From Pseudolysinimonas sp051954455 (GTDB lineage: Bacteria; Actinomycetota; Actinomycetes; Actinomycetales; Microbacteriaceae): a stretch of 64,000 nucleotides of DNA. Made by a program: the position numbers and the translations under genes. Below the pieces are notes generated by a model. It was not told the origin of the DNA. It did no database searches and saw only the letters and a list, made by a program, of their open reading frames with translations. Below are positions 1 to 7,789 of the stretch, one piece after another. The stretch spans positions 1 to 64,000 of the forward strand of contig NZ_JBQCHS010000033.1 of the NCBI RefSeq assembly GCF_051954455.1, in the 5' to 3' direction. Positions within the stretch are counted from its first letter, which is position 1. Each line of letters starts with the position of its first letter.

Positions 1-33
1 CCGCCGCCGCCCGCATCTCACGGGCGGCGGCGG
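1..33 (-). terminator. GC-rich hairpin after the sugar-binding-protein gene
   Basis: A perfect inverted repeat: a 13-bp arm CCGCCGCCGCCCG (1-13), a 7-base loop and its complement (21-33). It lies just past the stop of the minus-strand binding-protein gene. It could be a terminator or an mRNA-stabilising hairpin before transporter genes beyond the window edge. No T tract can be judged because the window ends here. Confidence 0.55.
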
Positions 34-39
34 CGGGGC

Positions 40-1071
40 TCAGATCCCGTACTTCTTCTTCCAGTCCGCGAGGAACGGCTTCGCGGTCTCATCGAGCGGG
101 TAGACCTCCTGGCCGTCGGCGGGCGCGTTGTCCTTCGTCACGATCTCGAACTGGAACTTGTACTTGTCGGGCGTGGTCGACGGGATCGGGGTCTTGTCGA
201 TCCAGTACGCCAGCAGTGAGTCGATCGCGATGAAGCCGGACTGGTTGCTGTTGGCGGTGACCACCTTGGCCTGCCCGCTGCGGACGTACTTGAGCGATCC
301 CGGGATCGCGCCGAATCCGTAGATCGGGACCTGACGCCCGGTCTGCTGCAGCGCGGGCACGAGGTTCTGCACGTCGACGTCGAGCATCGACCAGATCGCG
401 GAGAGCTTGGGGTTGGCGTTCAACACCGTGACCCCGGCGCTCGTGGTGCCGGCGAACAGGTTGTCGATCGGCACGTTGACCGCCTCGAGCGGCTCGAAGC
501 CGGCACCGGGGCCGTCCTTCTTGAGCACGGCGAGCTGCTGGTCGAGGCCGTAGTAGCCCGTGACGGTGATCGGTGCGACGGTGCCGCCGTCGGGCAGGTC
601 CTTCTTCATCTGGTCGAGGAGGGCGGTCGCGAGGTCGGCCTGCGGCGCCGCGTACTCGGCGGTCAGGTTCTTCGCCGGCGTGCCCTGGAATCCGACGCTG
701 ATGACCGGGATGCCGGCCGCCTTCGCCTGCGCGAGCTGTGGCGCGATGAGCCCCGTGTTGATGAAGACCGCGAGGATGGCGTCGACGCGCTGGTTGATGA
801 GCGACGTCATCGTCGTCCCCATCGCCTGCGGCGAGCCGGCCGAGTCGGTGATCACGAGCTTCCAGCCGACGGCCTCAGCGGCCTTCTTGATGCCCGCGAG
901 GGTCTGCTTCTCGCCGTCGCCGTCGGCCTGCGACTGCCAGACGCCGATCGTCTTGGTGGGCACCTTGCCGGCAGAGGCAGTGGTGGAGGCGGTCGTGCTG
1001 CAACCGGTCAGGGCGAGAGCCGCGACCAGGACGCCGGCGGCGAGAGCCGCGAGGCGTGCTCTGAGTTTCAT
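40..1071 (-). CDS. Sugar ABC transporter substrate-binding lipoprotein (RbsB-like)
   Basis: This 343-residue protein is a lipid-anchored periplasmic-binding-protein-like sugar receptor (Peripla_BP_4/RbsB type). The N-terminus is a lipoprotein signal: a basic start, a hydrophobic stretch, then the lipobox LTGC with the acylated Cys at residue 24. The body follows the two-lobed RbsB pattern, with a first strand TIGVWQSQADGDGEKQTLAGI near 41-60 and SLINQRVDAILAVFINT near 90-110. Such receptors feed CUT2 importers for pentoses, ribose or related sugars; the ligand cannot be read from sequence. AAGGAG lies 6 bases before the ATG. The permease and ATPase genes would be beyond the left edge. Two palindromes upstream may be its operators. 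Confidence 0.85.
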   Translation of the reverse strand: MKLRARLAALAAGVLVAALALTGCSTTASTTASAGKVPTKTIGVWQSQADGDGEKQTLAGIKKAAEAVGWKLVITDSAGSPQAMGTTMTSLINQRVDAILAVFINTGLIAPQLAQAKAAGIPVISVGFQGTPAKNLTAEYAAPQADLATALLDQMKKDLPDGGTVAPITVTGYYGLDQQLAVLKKDGPGAGFEPLEAVNVPIDNLFAGTTSAGVTVLNANPKLSAIWSMLDVDVQNLVPALQQTGRQVPIYGFGAIPGSLKYVRSGQAKVVTANSNQSGFIAIDSLLAYWIDKTPIPSTTPDKYKFQFEIVTKDNAPADGQEVYPLDETAKPFLADWKKKYGI

Positions 1072-1116
1072 GGAATCTCCTTGGGGGTCAGGGCGGTGCG
1101 CAGAACCGAGGAGTGC

Positions 1117-1131
1117 CTCTCATATAGAGAG
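1117..1131. promoter_or_regulatory. Palindrome CTCTCATATAGAGAG upstream of the binding-protein gene
   Basis: A perfect 5-bp inverted repeat around ATATA, 46 bp upstream of the start codon. On the minus strand it contains TATATG, which could be a -10 box. This makes it a candidate operator-promoter for the sugar ABC operon. Confidence 0.4.
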
Positions 1132-1186
1132 AACGCATCCTCGCGATCTGAGAACTGTATGACGCCCGCGCGCACAGGGCCATATC

Positions 1187-1201
1187 GGATTTGTTAAATC
1201 C
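1187..1201. promoter_or_regulatory. Palindrome GGATTTGTTAAATCC, candidate operator
   Basis: Perfect 6-bp arms GGATTT/AAATCC around GTT, in an AT-rich island of an otherwise GC-rich spacer, upstream of the sugar-binding-protein gene and just past the stop of the next gene. The regulator is not identifiable here. Confidence 0.4.
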
Positions 1202-1223
1202 AGTGACATCGGCGCTGAGAACC

Positions 1224-1997
1224 TCAGAGCGGATCGAGGCCGGCGAACGCGGCCCGTAACCGGCCCTCCACCCGCGAGACTGCACCCGTGTCACCGCCCG
1301 CACATTCGGAGACCGCCTCATCGACCCAGCGCAGGCCGGCCCGCGTCAGCAGCTGCTTCTCGTTGGTGATCCATGCGCCGCGATGCGCGAGGATCGCGTG
1401 CGCGGTGAAGCACGCCGCCTGCGTCACCAGGCCGAGGCACTGGGCGACGCGCCCGTGTCGCGCGTGGCCGTCCTCCGCGTACCGCAGAGTGAGCTCGGCC
1501 CAGTGCCACCAGACGCCGGGGGCCGTGCGGCGGAGCTCGGCGGGGTACCCCCACCGCGGGAGGGATCCGCGGAGCGTCCGGTTCAGGCCGAGTTCGGCCA
1601 GCAGGAGATAGCTCGGAAGGCCGGCCTGGTGGAACAGCAGGTTCTCGACCGTGAAGACGCCACGGACCGCGTCGCCATGGACCCGGTCGATGAGGTCCAG
1701 ATCCCGGTAGTGGATGTCGACCTGCTCTCCGCCAACCGTGACCTTGCCGCCGCCGTTGAAGGTCGGACTCCACTCGCCGACGGCGCTCAGCCGACCGGGC
1801 CAACCGAGGTCGCGGATGGCCTGCGGATCGAACGAGCCGCGGTAGTAGACGGCGACGTCCCAGTCGCTGTCCGGGCGGCTCGTGCCCTGGGCGCGGGAGC
1901 CGCCGAGCGCGACCGCGAGGACGCCCGGCAGGGCGTGGAGGGCATCGGCCGCCTCGTCGAGGAAGGGCGGGATGGACGGACGGTCGGATGTCGACAC
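1224..1997 (-). CDS. Nucleotidyltransferase-domain protein
   Basis: 257 residues. The N-terminal part carries the polymerase-beta-like nucleotidyltransferase signature GGSRAQGTSRPDSDWDVAVYY (about residues 32-52), with the catalytic D-x-D pair. A second acidic position lies in EQVDIHYRDLDLID near residue 90. The C-terminal half is helical and resembles the HEPN-like or DUF4111-like extension found in streptomycin/spectinomycin adenylyltransferase relatives. The substrate is unknown: this could be an antibiotic-modifying enzyme or a stand-alone MNT-type transferase. The GTG start at 1997 is preceded by AAGGAG 10 bases upstream. It is divergent from the cation exchanger gene at 2157. No HEPN partner gene lies beside it, so a MNT/HEPN toxin-antitoxin pair is not supported. 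Confidence 0.75.
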   Translation of the reverse strand: MSTSDRPSIPPFLDEAADALHALPGVLAVALGGSRAQGTSRPDSDWDVAVYYRGSFDPQAIRDLGWPGRLSAVGEWSPTFNGGGKVTVGGEQVDIHYRDLDLIDRVHGDAVRGVFTVENLLFHQAGLPSYLLLAELGLNRTLRGSLPRWGYPAELRRTAPGVWWHWAELTLRYAEDGHARHGRVAQCLGLVTQAACFTAHAILAHRGAWITNEKQLLTRAGLRWVDEAVSECAGGDTGAVSRVEGRLRAAFAGLDPL

Positions 1998-2156
1998 GAG
2001 GGGGTGCTCCTTGCGCGCGGGATCGGAGCCTCGCCCGGATGCGGCGAAGCGGGGGATCTCGGTCAGCGGAGCACGGGTTCAGCCTGGCACGCCGGTCGGC
2101 GAGATACCACTCGCGATATCGGGCCGGACCCCGCCGCCGTGGAGTTCCATAGGTCC

Positions 2157-3224
2157 ATGGACGCGCTGCCGCTCTGGCTGCTCTTCGTGCTGTTCGCCGC
2201 CGGGGCCGGCGTCATCTGGGTCGCCGGGATCTTCCTCACGAAGAGCACCGACGTCCTCGACGACCGCCTGCACCTCGGCAGCGCCCTCGGCGGCCTGATC
2301 GTCCTGGCGATCGCGACCAACCTCCCGGAGGTCGCGATCACGGTCACGGCCGCCGCGTCGGGTTCCATCGGCGTCGCAGCCGGCAACATCCTGGGCGGCA
2401 TCGCCCTGCAGACCGTCGTCATCGTCGCGCTCGACGCGTTCGGCCGGCGCGGGCGTGACGTGAAGCCGATCACCTACCGCGCCGCGTCGCTCGGCCTGGT
2501 CCTCGAGGCGCTGGTCGTGATCGCCGTGCTGGCGGTCGTCGTCACCGGCAGCCAGCTGCCCTCGGGGCTCGTGGTCCTCCGGCTCACTCCGGACGTCGTG
2601 CTGATCGCCGTCATCTGGCTGGCCGGCCTGTTCCTGGTCCGACGCGCCGGCACGGGATTGCCGTGGACACGGGGCGGGGCGGCGCCCGACACGACGATGC
2701 CGCAGCCGTCCGGCCACCGCACGCGCCGGATCGACGCCCGTCGGCGCATGGGCACCGGGAAGGCGGTCGCGATCTTCGCGGTCGCCGCGCTCGCGACCCT
2801 CGTGGCCGGGGTCGTCGTGGAGCAGGCGGGGAGTGCCGCCTTCGGGCGCCTCGGGATGTCGGGGGTGCTGTTCGGCGCCACGGTGCTGGCGCTCGCCACC
2901 GCCCTGCCCGAGATCTCGACCGGCCTGCAGGCGGTGCGCGAGGGCGACGACAACCTCGCGATCTCGGACATCTTCGGCGGCAACGCCTTCCTGCCGGTGC
3001 TCTTCCTCGTGGCGACGCTCATCTCGGGCAAGGCGGCCCTGCCGCGCGCCGACCCCGCCAACATCTACCTCACCGCGCTCGCCGTCCTGCTCACCGCGGT
3101 CTACGCGGTCGGGCTGATCTTCCGCCCGGCGCGCAGGATCGCCGGCATGGGCGTCGACTCGCTCGTGGTGCTCGTGCTCTACGCGCTCGGGGTGGCCGGG
3201 CTGGTGGCCATCTCCGTCTCCTGA
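2157..3224 (+). CDS. Sodium/calcium exchanger family (CaCA) membrane protein
   Basis: 355 residues and about ten membrane segments in two homologous halves, as in YrbG-like CaCA exchangers. The alpha-1 repeat is GGLIVLAIATNLPEVAITVTAAASGSIGVAAGNILGG (about 46-82). The alpha-2 repeat is GATVLALATALPEISTGLQAVREGDDNLAISDIFGGN (about 238-274). Each has the acidic residue in the N/ALPE motif that binds the cation. A charged loop of about 50 residues separates the halves. Expected role: Na+/Ca2+ or H+/Ca2+ antiport across the membrane. The ATG at 2157 was chosen because it gives a start directly before the first membrane helix; a GGAG lies 12 bases upstream, so the site is weak. The last 46 bp overlap the convergent gene at 3179. 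Confidence 0.85.
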   Translation: MDALPLWLLFVLFAAGAGVIWVAGIFLTKSTDVLDDRLHLGSALGGLIVLAIATNLPEVAITVTAAASGSIGVAAGNILGGIALQTVVIVALDAFGRRGRDVKPITYRAASLGLVLEALVVIAVLAVVVTGSQLPSGLVVLRLTPDVVLIAVIWLAGLFLVRRAGTGLPWTRGGAAPDTTMPQPSGHRTRRIDARRRMGTGKAVAIFAVAALATLVAGVVVEQAGSAAFGRLGMSGVLFGATVLALATALPEISTGLQAVREGDDNLAISDIFGGNAFLPVLFLVATLISGKAALPRADPANIYLTALAVLLTAVYAVGLIFRPARRIAGMGVDSLVVLVLYALGVAGLVAISVS

Positions 3225-3550
3225 TCGGACGGCCGCCGGGACGTCGTCGTGGCGATGAACTCCCCCGTCGGCGCGATGTGCACCCCGAGCGTGCTCGAGG
3301 CCGCCTTCGCCGCCGCCTCCAGGCGATCAGGATCGATCGCGGGCAGCGTCGTCCCCGCGAACTCGACCCAGATCGGCACGCCGTTGTCGATCCACAGGCC
3401 CACGCGCCCCCGATCGTCATCGCCGGCCACCTCCCAGGAGAGAAAGAAGCTCTCGTGCCGGCGGAGCTTCACGGTGATCAACGCGCGCACGTGCGCGAGG
3501 GTGACGTCGTCGAGCTCGAACGCACCATCGCCGTAGTGAAGAGTCCCCAT
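3179..3550 (-). CDS. DUF7882-like small protein
   Basis: 123 residues beginning MGTLHYGDGAFELDD. It matches the pattern of a short Microbacteriaceae family: a start MG-L-YG, a basic KLRRHESFFLSWEV strand, and WIDNGVPIWVEFAG...IDPDRLEAAAKAASSTLG. I recall members being mislabelled as ATP-dependent DNA ligase, but nothing here supports ligase activity. The function is unknown. An in-frame ATG at 3559 would add three residues. The C-terminal 15 residues are polar, low in complexity, and overlap the 3' end of the exchanger gene on the other strand. Confidence 0.7.
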   Translation of the reverse strand: MGTLHYGDGAFELDDVTLAHVRALITVKLRRHESFFLSWEVAGDDDRGRVGLWIDNGVPIWVEFAGTTLPAIDPDRLEAAAKAASSTLGVHIAPTGEFIATTTSRRPSDQETEMATSPATPSA

Positions 3551-3579
3551 GACCCCCATTGTGGCCGCGTCCGACCGCG

Positions 3580-3597
3580 CCGTTTCGCGGGAAACGG
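3580..3597. promoter_or_regulatory. Palindrome CCGTTTC-GCGG-GAAACGG between divergent genes
   Basis: A perfect 7-bp inverted repeat with a 4-base spacer, in the 90-bp divergent spacer between the DUF7882-like gene and the RsbQ-like gene. It could be an operator for either direction or a small hairpin. Confidence 0.4.
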
Positions 3598-3640
3598 CCT
3601 GGTCAGCGAGAATTGGGGTCCCGAACGACCGGAGCACGCC

Positions 3641-4447
3641 GTGCCTGCATCCGCTGATCCCGTGATCCGCAACAACGTCCACGTCTCCGGCGACCCCGGG
3701 GGGCGGCCGATCCTGTTCTCGCACGGGTTCGGGGGCAACCAGGAGTCCTGGCGCTACGTCGCCCCCGCGTTCGAGAGCGACTTCCGCGTCGTGCTGTTCG
3801 ACCACGTCGGCGCGCCGGGATCGGACATCGTGGCGTACGACCGCGTCAAGTACGACTCCCTGCACGGATACGCGGACGACGTCGTCGAGTTGATCGAGAC
3901 GATGGGGCTGACGGACGTCGTGTTCGTCGGACATTCCGTGAGCGGCATGATCGGGCTGCTGGCGGCCAACCAGCGCCCCGACCTCTTCGGGCACCTCGTG
4001 CTCGTCGGTCCGTCGCCGCGGTATCTCGACGCCGATGGCTACGCGGGCGGGTTCAGCCGCGAGGCGATCGACGAGCTGCTGGCATCGATGGACAGCAACT
4101 TCGCCAGCTGGTCGGAGGATCTCGCGCCGGTGCTGATGGGCGCCGGCGCCGGCGACGAATTGACGCACGGGCTCGCGGCCGGCATCCGGCGGATCGACCC
4201 GCGGATCGCCGCCCAGTTCGCGCGCGTCACCTTCCTCTCCGACAACCGGCGCGACCTCGCCGACGTCACGGTGCCGACCCTCATCCTGCAGTCCGCGGAG
4301 GACAACATCGCGGGGCCGGAGGTCGGGCGCTTCGTGCACGAGCACATCACGGGCAGCCGCCTGGTCGTCACCCCCTCGCGCGGCCACATCCCGCACCTGT
4401 CGGACCCCGACCAGGTGATCTCGCAGATCCGCGCGTACCTCGCGTGA
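3641..4447 (+). CDS. rsbQ: RsbQ-like alpha/beta hydrolase
   Basis: 268 residues, full length for RsbQ. The catalytic triad positions are Ser99 (VGHSVSG), Asp221 (SAEDNI) and His249 (RGHIPH). These match the spacing in Bacillus RsbQ, and many blocks agree, such as VFVGHSV, DPRIAAQFARVTFLSDNR and VPTLILQ. RsbQ is a hydrolase that binds a small molecule and activates a partner protein through its PAS domain, in the energy-stress pathway. The gene starts at GTG (3641) with GGAG 6 bases upstream. It ends in a GTGA overlap with a PAS-GGDEF gene, so the two are almost certainly translated together. The natural ligand is not known. Confidence 0.88.
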   Translation: MPASADPVIRNNVHVSGDPGGRPILFSHGFGGNQESWRYVAPAFESDFRVVLFDHVGAPGSDIVAYDRVKYDSLHGYADDVVELIETMGLTDVVFVGHSVSGMIGLLAANQRPDLFGHLVLVGPSPRYLDADGYAGGFSREAIDELLASMDSNFASWSEDLAPVLMGAGAGDELTHGLAAGIRRIDPRIAAQFARVTFLSDNRRDLADVTVPTLILQSAEDNIAGPEVGRFVHEHITGSRLVVTPSRGHIPHLSDPDQVISQIRAYLA

Positions 4448-5835
4448 GCGACCTCGAGGCGTTCTTCGACGCGGCCCCGTGCGGGCTGCTCGTCACCGAC
4501 GCCGACGACGTCGTCCTCCGCGTCAACGCGACGTTCTCGAACTGGACGGGATGGCCGCGGGAGCTGATCCTCGGTCGGCCCTTCTCGTCGATGCTCGCGC
4601 ACGGCAGCCAGGCGTTCTACGCGACCCAGTACCAGGACCAGCTCTTCTCGAGGTCCGAGATCCGCGAGATCACGCTGATCCTGAACCGGCTCGACGGCAC
4701 GCGCATGCCGATCCTCGTCAACTCCTCGGCGATGCGGGAGGACGGCCAGGTCACGGGCGTGCGACTCGCCGTGTTCGACGCGAGCCGGCGACAGGACTTC
4801 GAGCGCGAGATGCTCATCGCGCGGCGGCAGGCGGAGACCTCGGAGGCCAACCTCCGCGGCCTGCAGGATGCCGCGAGCCGCTTCCTGACCGCCCGCACCA
4901 CCGCCGGATTCGCGGACCAGCTCGCGGCGGTGCTGCAGAACTCGTTCGACGCGTTCGAGGTCATGGTCGTCGCCTACGACGAGGCCGGTCACGACTTCGA
5001 CTACATCCGCGGCGCGGAGCACCGCGAGCTCGTCGCCGAGGTGCGGCGGACGCGCGGCCCCGGCGCCGTCGCGCTGGCGCCGGGGGAGAGCATCCTCATC
5101 CACGACCTCGAGGAGGCCTACGCCCGCTCCGAACGGCTCGGCGACCTCATGCGGCGAGCGCGGGCGTCGGCCTTCGCCGGGATGCCGATCAGCGACGGCA
5201 CGAGGACCACCGGCGCGTTCGCCTGCCTCTTCGGGCGCCCGCGGGAGTTCGGTCCGGCGATGCAGCAGCAACTGGTCGCACTCGCTCGCCAGGCGGAGCT
5301 CGGCTTCTCCGCCGTGCGGCTGCAGGAGCGGCTGCAGGTGCTCGCGACGCACGACACTCTCACGGGCGTGGCCAACCGCGCGGCGATCGACGAGCACATG
5401 TCGCTCTCGCTCGAGGCGGCTGCGCTCGACGGGTCGCCGACCTCCGTCATCTTCCTCGACCTCGACGGCTTCAAGCGCGTCAACGACACGCTCGGCCACC
5501 GGGCCGGCGACCTCGTTCTGCAGACCGTGGCCGACCGCGTGAAGCGGTGCATCCGCGACGGTGACCGGGTCGGGCGCTACGGCGGGGATGAGTTCGTCGT
5601 CGTCTGCCGCGGGGCGGGGGCGGCGGAGGCCGCCGAGGTCGCGAGCGCGATCGGCGCGGCGCTCCTCCACCCCATCGACGGACTCCCGCCGGAGCTCCGG
5701 GTCACGGCCTCGATCGGCCTGACGACCCACGAGGCCGGCGCCGCCACGCCCGGCACGGAGGCGGTCATCCGACGGGCGGACGCCGCGATGTACGACGCGA
5801 AGCGCAGCGGCACCGGACGCGTGCGGGCGCGCTGA
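4444..5835 (+). CDS. PAS-GAF-GGDEF diguanylate cyclase
   Basis: 463 residues. A PAS domain (about 4-112) is followed by a helical linker (113-140), a GAF-like domain (about 140-285) and a GGDEF domain (about 295-460). The active-site signature GGDEF is intact (380-384), with the inhibitory I-site RDGD five residues before it (371-374). It should therefore make cyclic di-GMP and be subject to product inhibition. No membrane segment is seen, so it is cytoplasmic. It starts at GTG 4444, overlapping the stop of the RsbQ-like hydrolase gene. In Bacillus, RsbQ acts on the PAS domain of the phosphatase RsbP; here the PAS output is a cyclase instead. No EAL or HD-GYP gene is nearby. Confidence 0.9.
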   Translation: MSDLEAFFDAAPCGLLVTDADDVVLRVNATFSNWTGWPRELILGRPFSSMLAHGSQAFYATQYQDQLFSRSEIREITLILNRLDGTRMPILVNSSAMREDGQVTGVRLAVFDASRRQDFEREMLIARRQAETSEANLRGLQDAASRFLTARTTAGFADQLAAVLQNSFDAFEVMVVAYDEAGHDFDYIRGAEHRELVAEVRRTRGPGAVALAPGESILIHDLEEAYARSERLGDLMRRARASAFAGMPISDGTRTTGAFACLFGRPREFGPAMQQQLVALARQAELGFSAVRLQERLQVLATHDTLTGVANRAAIDEHMSLSLEAAALDGSPTSVIFLDLDGFKRVNDTLGHRAGDLVLQTVADRVKRCIRDGDRVGRYGGDEFVVVCRGAGAAEAAEVASAIGAALLHPIDGLPPELRVTASIGLTTHEAGAATPGTEAVIRRADAAMYDAKRSGTGRVRAR

Positions 5836-6337
5836 GGCGTCCGGGCCACATCTCACCCGCTCGGCGGACGACGATCCGCTGCCGGGCGGGCCCGGAGCGA
5901 GAGAGCCTCCGCCGATCCGGAGGACAGGATCCGATCCGTCACGTCATCGCCCGCCACCTTCTGCCGTCACCGACGCGCTCCAGCAAGTCCGTCGCGAGTC
6001 GTTCGACGATCGCGCCGTCGCGGCGTCGGGGTGGGTCGGGGTGCCGATGCCCGAATGCATCCCGGACGACGCCCGGCGGATCCGCACGATGGCCACCGAC
6101 CGCGAGACCGAGGCGATCATCCGGGTCGACAGCCGCGCATCGGAGCCGGTCGGCTGCGCCGAGGCGCCGCCACGCGCGCTCCCGAGCCTGACCCCCGACC
6201 GGGCGGCGGCTCTGCCCACGCCGCTGCCCGACGAGCTGTGCCGCTGGGGCGGCCACCAGGTGGTCGCCGTCCACGACGGAATGTCACGCCCGATCGGCGT
6301 CGAGGCGGACGGCTCGACCGTTCATTACCCTGAGGGA
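5836..6337. other. 502-bp spacer with weak hairpins and a coding-like in-frame extension
   Basis: The left part holds small inverted repeats (CCGGGC/GCCCGG at 5882-5895; CCTCCG/CGGAGG at 5906-5923) that could end the upstream operon. From about 5971 to 6337 the plus strand is open in the frame of the next gene, with G/C-ending codons and a protein-like translation (for example MATDRETEAIIRVDSR and LPDELCRWGGHQVVAVHDG). It is either an N-terminal extension (possible GTG start at 6041) or a decayed gene. The TACCCT promoter directly before 6338 argues that the real start is 6338. Confidence 0.5.
6326..6331 (+). promoter_or_regulatory. -10 box TACCCT, leaderless start
   Basis: TACCCT followed by 6 bases and the ATG at 6338. 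It sets the start of the AMP-forming ligase. Confidence 0.55.
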
Positions 6338-7777
6338 ATGGACACGACGGCCGCCCAGAATCCGTTCGTGCACCTGCAGCGGAACGCGGAGCTCTCCCCC
6401 TCCGGTCTTTTCGCCCGCGTCGGGGATCAGCGCATCAGCAATCGTGAGGCCGCGGTCTCTGCGCAGAAGATCGCGTACGAGCTGCGGCGCCTCGGCGTCC
6501 GCCCGGGTCAGATCGTGGCGCTCGAGATGCCCGAGGTGCTGCGCGTCGTCTTCACCGAGGCGGTGTACCACGAGGCGGCGATCAGCACCGTGCTGCCGAC
6601 GGGCTGGGAACCGCGGGGTGACGTGCGCGTCGACTGGCTGCTCAGCACCCTTCCGGACGCCGCCGATCGGGGCGCGACGGTGGTGGCCGTCGATGACCGG
6701 TTCCTCCGGCGCATCGAGGAGAACCCGTACGGCATCCGACCGCGACCCGACCCCCTCGAGGTGCTGCGCATCGTCTTCTCGAGCGGCACCACCGGTCGCC
6801 CGCGCGCGGTCGCACTCGGGCGCGCGATGGAGGCCGCGATGGACGCGGCGCTCCCCACCTGGTTCGACGGCGGTCCGACCCTCATGCTCCTGGACACCGG
6901 GACGGCATGGGGCATCGGCGAGTTCTACCTGAGCGTCAAGGGGGGCCGACCCTTCCTGAGCGCGGCGGGCGTCGCCCCCGACGCCGCCCTCCGCCTCATC
7001 GTCGAGGAGCGGGTCCGACGGCTGCGGGGCTCGCCCGCACAGATCGAGGCGATCGTCGCCGAGGCCGAGCGCACCGGCGGCGGGCTCGAGGCGATCGAGA
7101 CGGTGGAAGTGGCGGGAACGATCATGCCGACCCCGCTGCGCGCCCGGGTGCGCGCGGCGGCGCCCGGGGCTCGGATCCGGGTCAGCTACGGCTCGACCGA
7201 GGCCGGGACGGGAGCGGCGCGCACGACCGGATCCGACGATCCCTTCGACGTGGGGCACGCCCCGCCGGGGACGACGCTGGAGGTGGTGGATGACGCGGGC
7301 CGCCCGGCGCCGCCCGGAGTCGAGGGCACCATCCGCTACCGCAGCTACGGCATGGTCGACCGGTACCTGGGCGATCCCGACGCCACCGCCGCGGCGTTCC
7401 GCGACGGCTGGTTCTACCCGGGCGACCGCGGTGTCGTCCGCTCCGACGGAGGCCTGACGCTCACCGGCCGGCAGTCGGAGATCCTGAACGCCGGCGGTGT
7501 CAAGGTCGATCCGAACCGGGTCGACGAGCTCGCGCGATCATTCGACGGGATCGACGACGCCTGCGCGTTCGCCTTCACGACCCCGGCGGGGTTCGACGGC
7601 ATCGGCCTCGCCGTCGTCACCGCGGTCGAGCTCGATGCGGCAGGGCTCGGCGCGCACCTCGCGGATCACCTGGGAAGCGCGGCCCCGCAGCTGATCGCTC
7701 GCGTCGGGTCGATCCCGCGCACGCCCTCGGGGAAGCCGAGTCGTCGGGAGTTGAGCGCGCGCTTCGCCGGAGCCTGA
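6338..7777 (+). CDS. AMP-dependent acyl-CoA synthetase/ligase family protein
   Basis: 479 residues of the ANL adenylating superfamily. The motifs are in order: the phosphate loop SSGTTGRPRAVAL (about 148-160), SYGSTEAG (about 286-293), GWFYPGDRG (near 360), TGRQSEILNAGGVKVDP (near 375-392), and the C-terminal lysine motif RTPSGKPSRREL (near 460). The phosphate-loop lysine is replaced (GRPRA), but the C-terminal catalytic lysine is kept. It should activate a carboxylate as acyl-AMP and pass it to CoA or another acceptor. No carrier-protein domain is present and the substrate is unknown. Total length is slightly short because the N-terminal subdomain is compact. It is a single gene between convergent and divergent neighbours, with its own leaderless promoter. 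Confidence 0.8.
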   Translation: MDTTAAQNPFVHLQRNAELSPSGLFARVGDQRISNREAAVSAQKIAYELRRLGVRPGQIVALEMPEVLRVVFTEAVYHEAAISTVLPTGWEPRGDVRVDWLLSTLPDAADRGATVVAVDDRFLRRIEENPYGIRPRPDPLEVLRIVFSSGTTGRPRAVALGRAMEAAMDAALPTWFDGGPTLMLLDTGTAWGIGEFYLSVKGGRPFLSAAGVAPDAALRLIVEERVRRLRGSPAQIEAIVAEAERTGGGLEAIETVEVAGTIMPTPLRARVRAAAPGARIRVSYGSTEAGTGAARTTGSDDPFDVGHAPPGTTLEVVDDAGRPAPPGVEGTIRYRSYGMVDRYLGDPDATAAAFRDGWFYPGDRGVVRSDGGLTLTGRQSEILNAGGVKVDPNRVDELARSFDGIDDACAFAFTTPAGFDGIGLAVVTAVELDAAGLGAHLADHLGSAAPQLIARVGSIPRTPSGKPSRRELSARFAGA

Positions 7778-7789
7778 GCGCGGGGGCGC

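Noticed and set aside
1224..1997. MNT/HEPN toxin-antitoxin system
   Set aside because: The nucleotidyltransferase is long with its own helical domain, and no small HEPN gene adjoins it.
3179..3550. ATP-dependent DNA ligase, a label sometimes carried by relatives of this small protein
   Set aside because: It has 123 residues with no nucleotidyltransferase motif (no KxDG), so a ligase activity is not credible.
4039..5856. Long minus-strand open frame (605 codons) opposite the hydrolase and GGDEF genes
   Set aside because: It is an antisense shadow of high-GC coding sequence: Arg/Ala/His-rich, no domain, and it lies opposite two clear genes.
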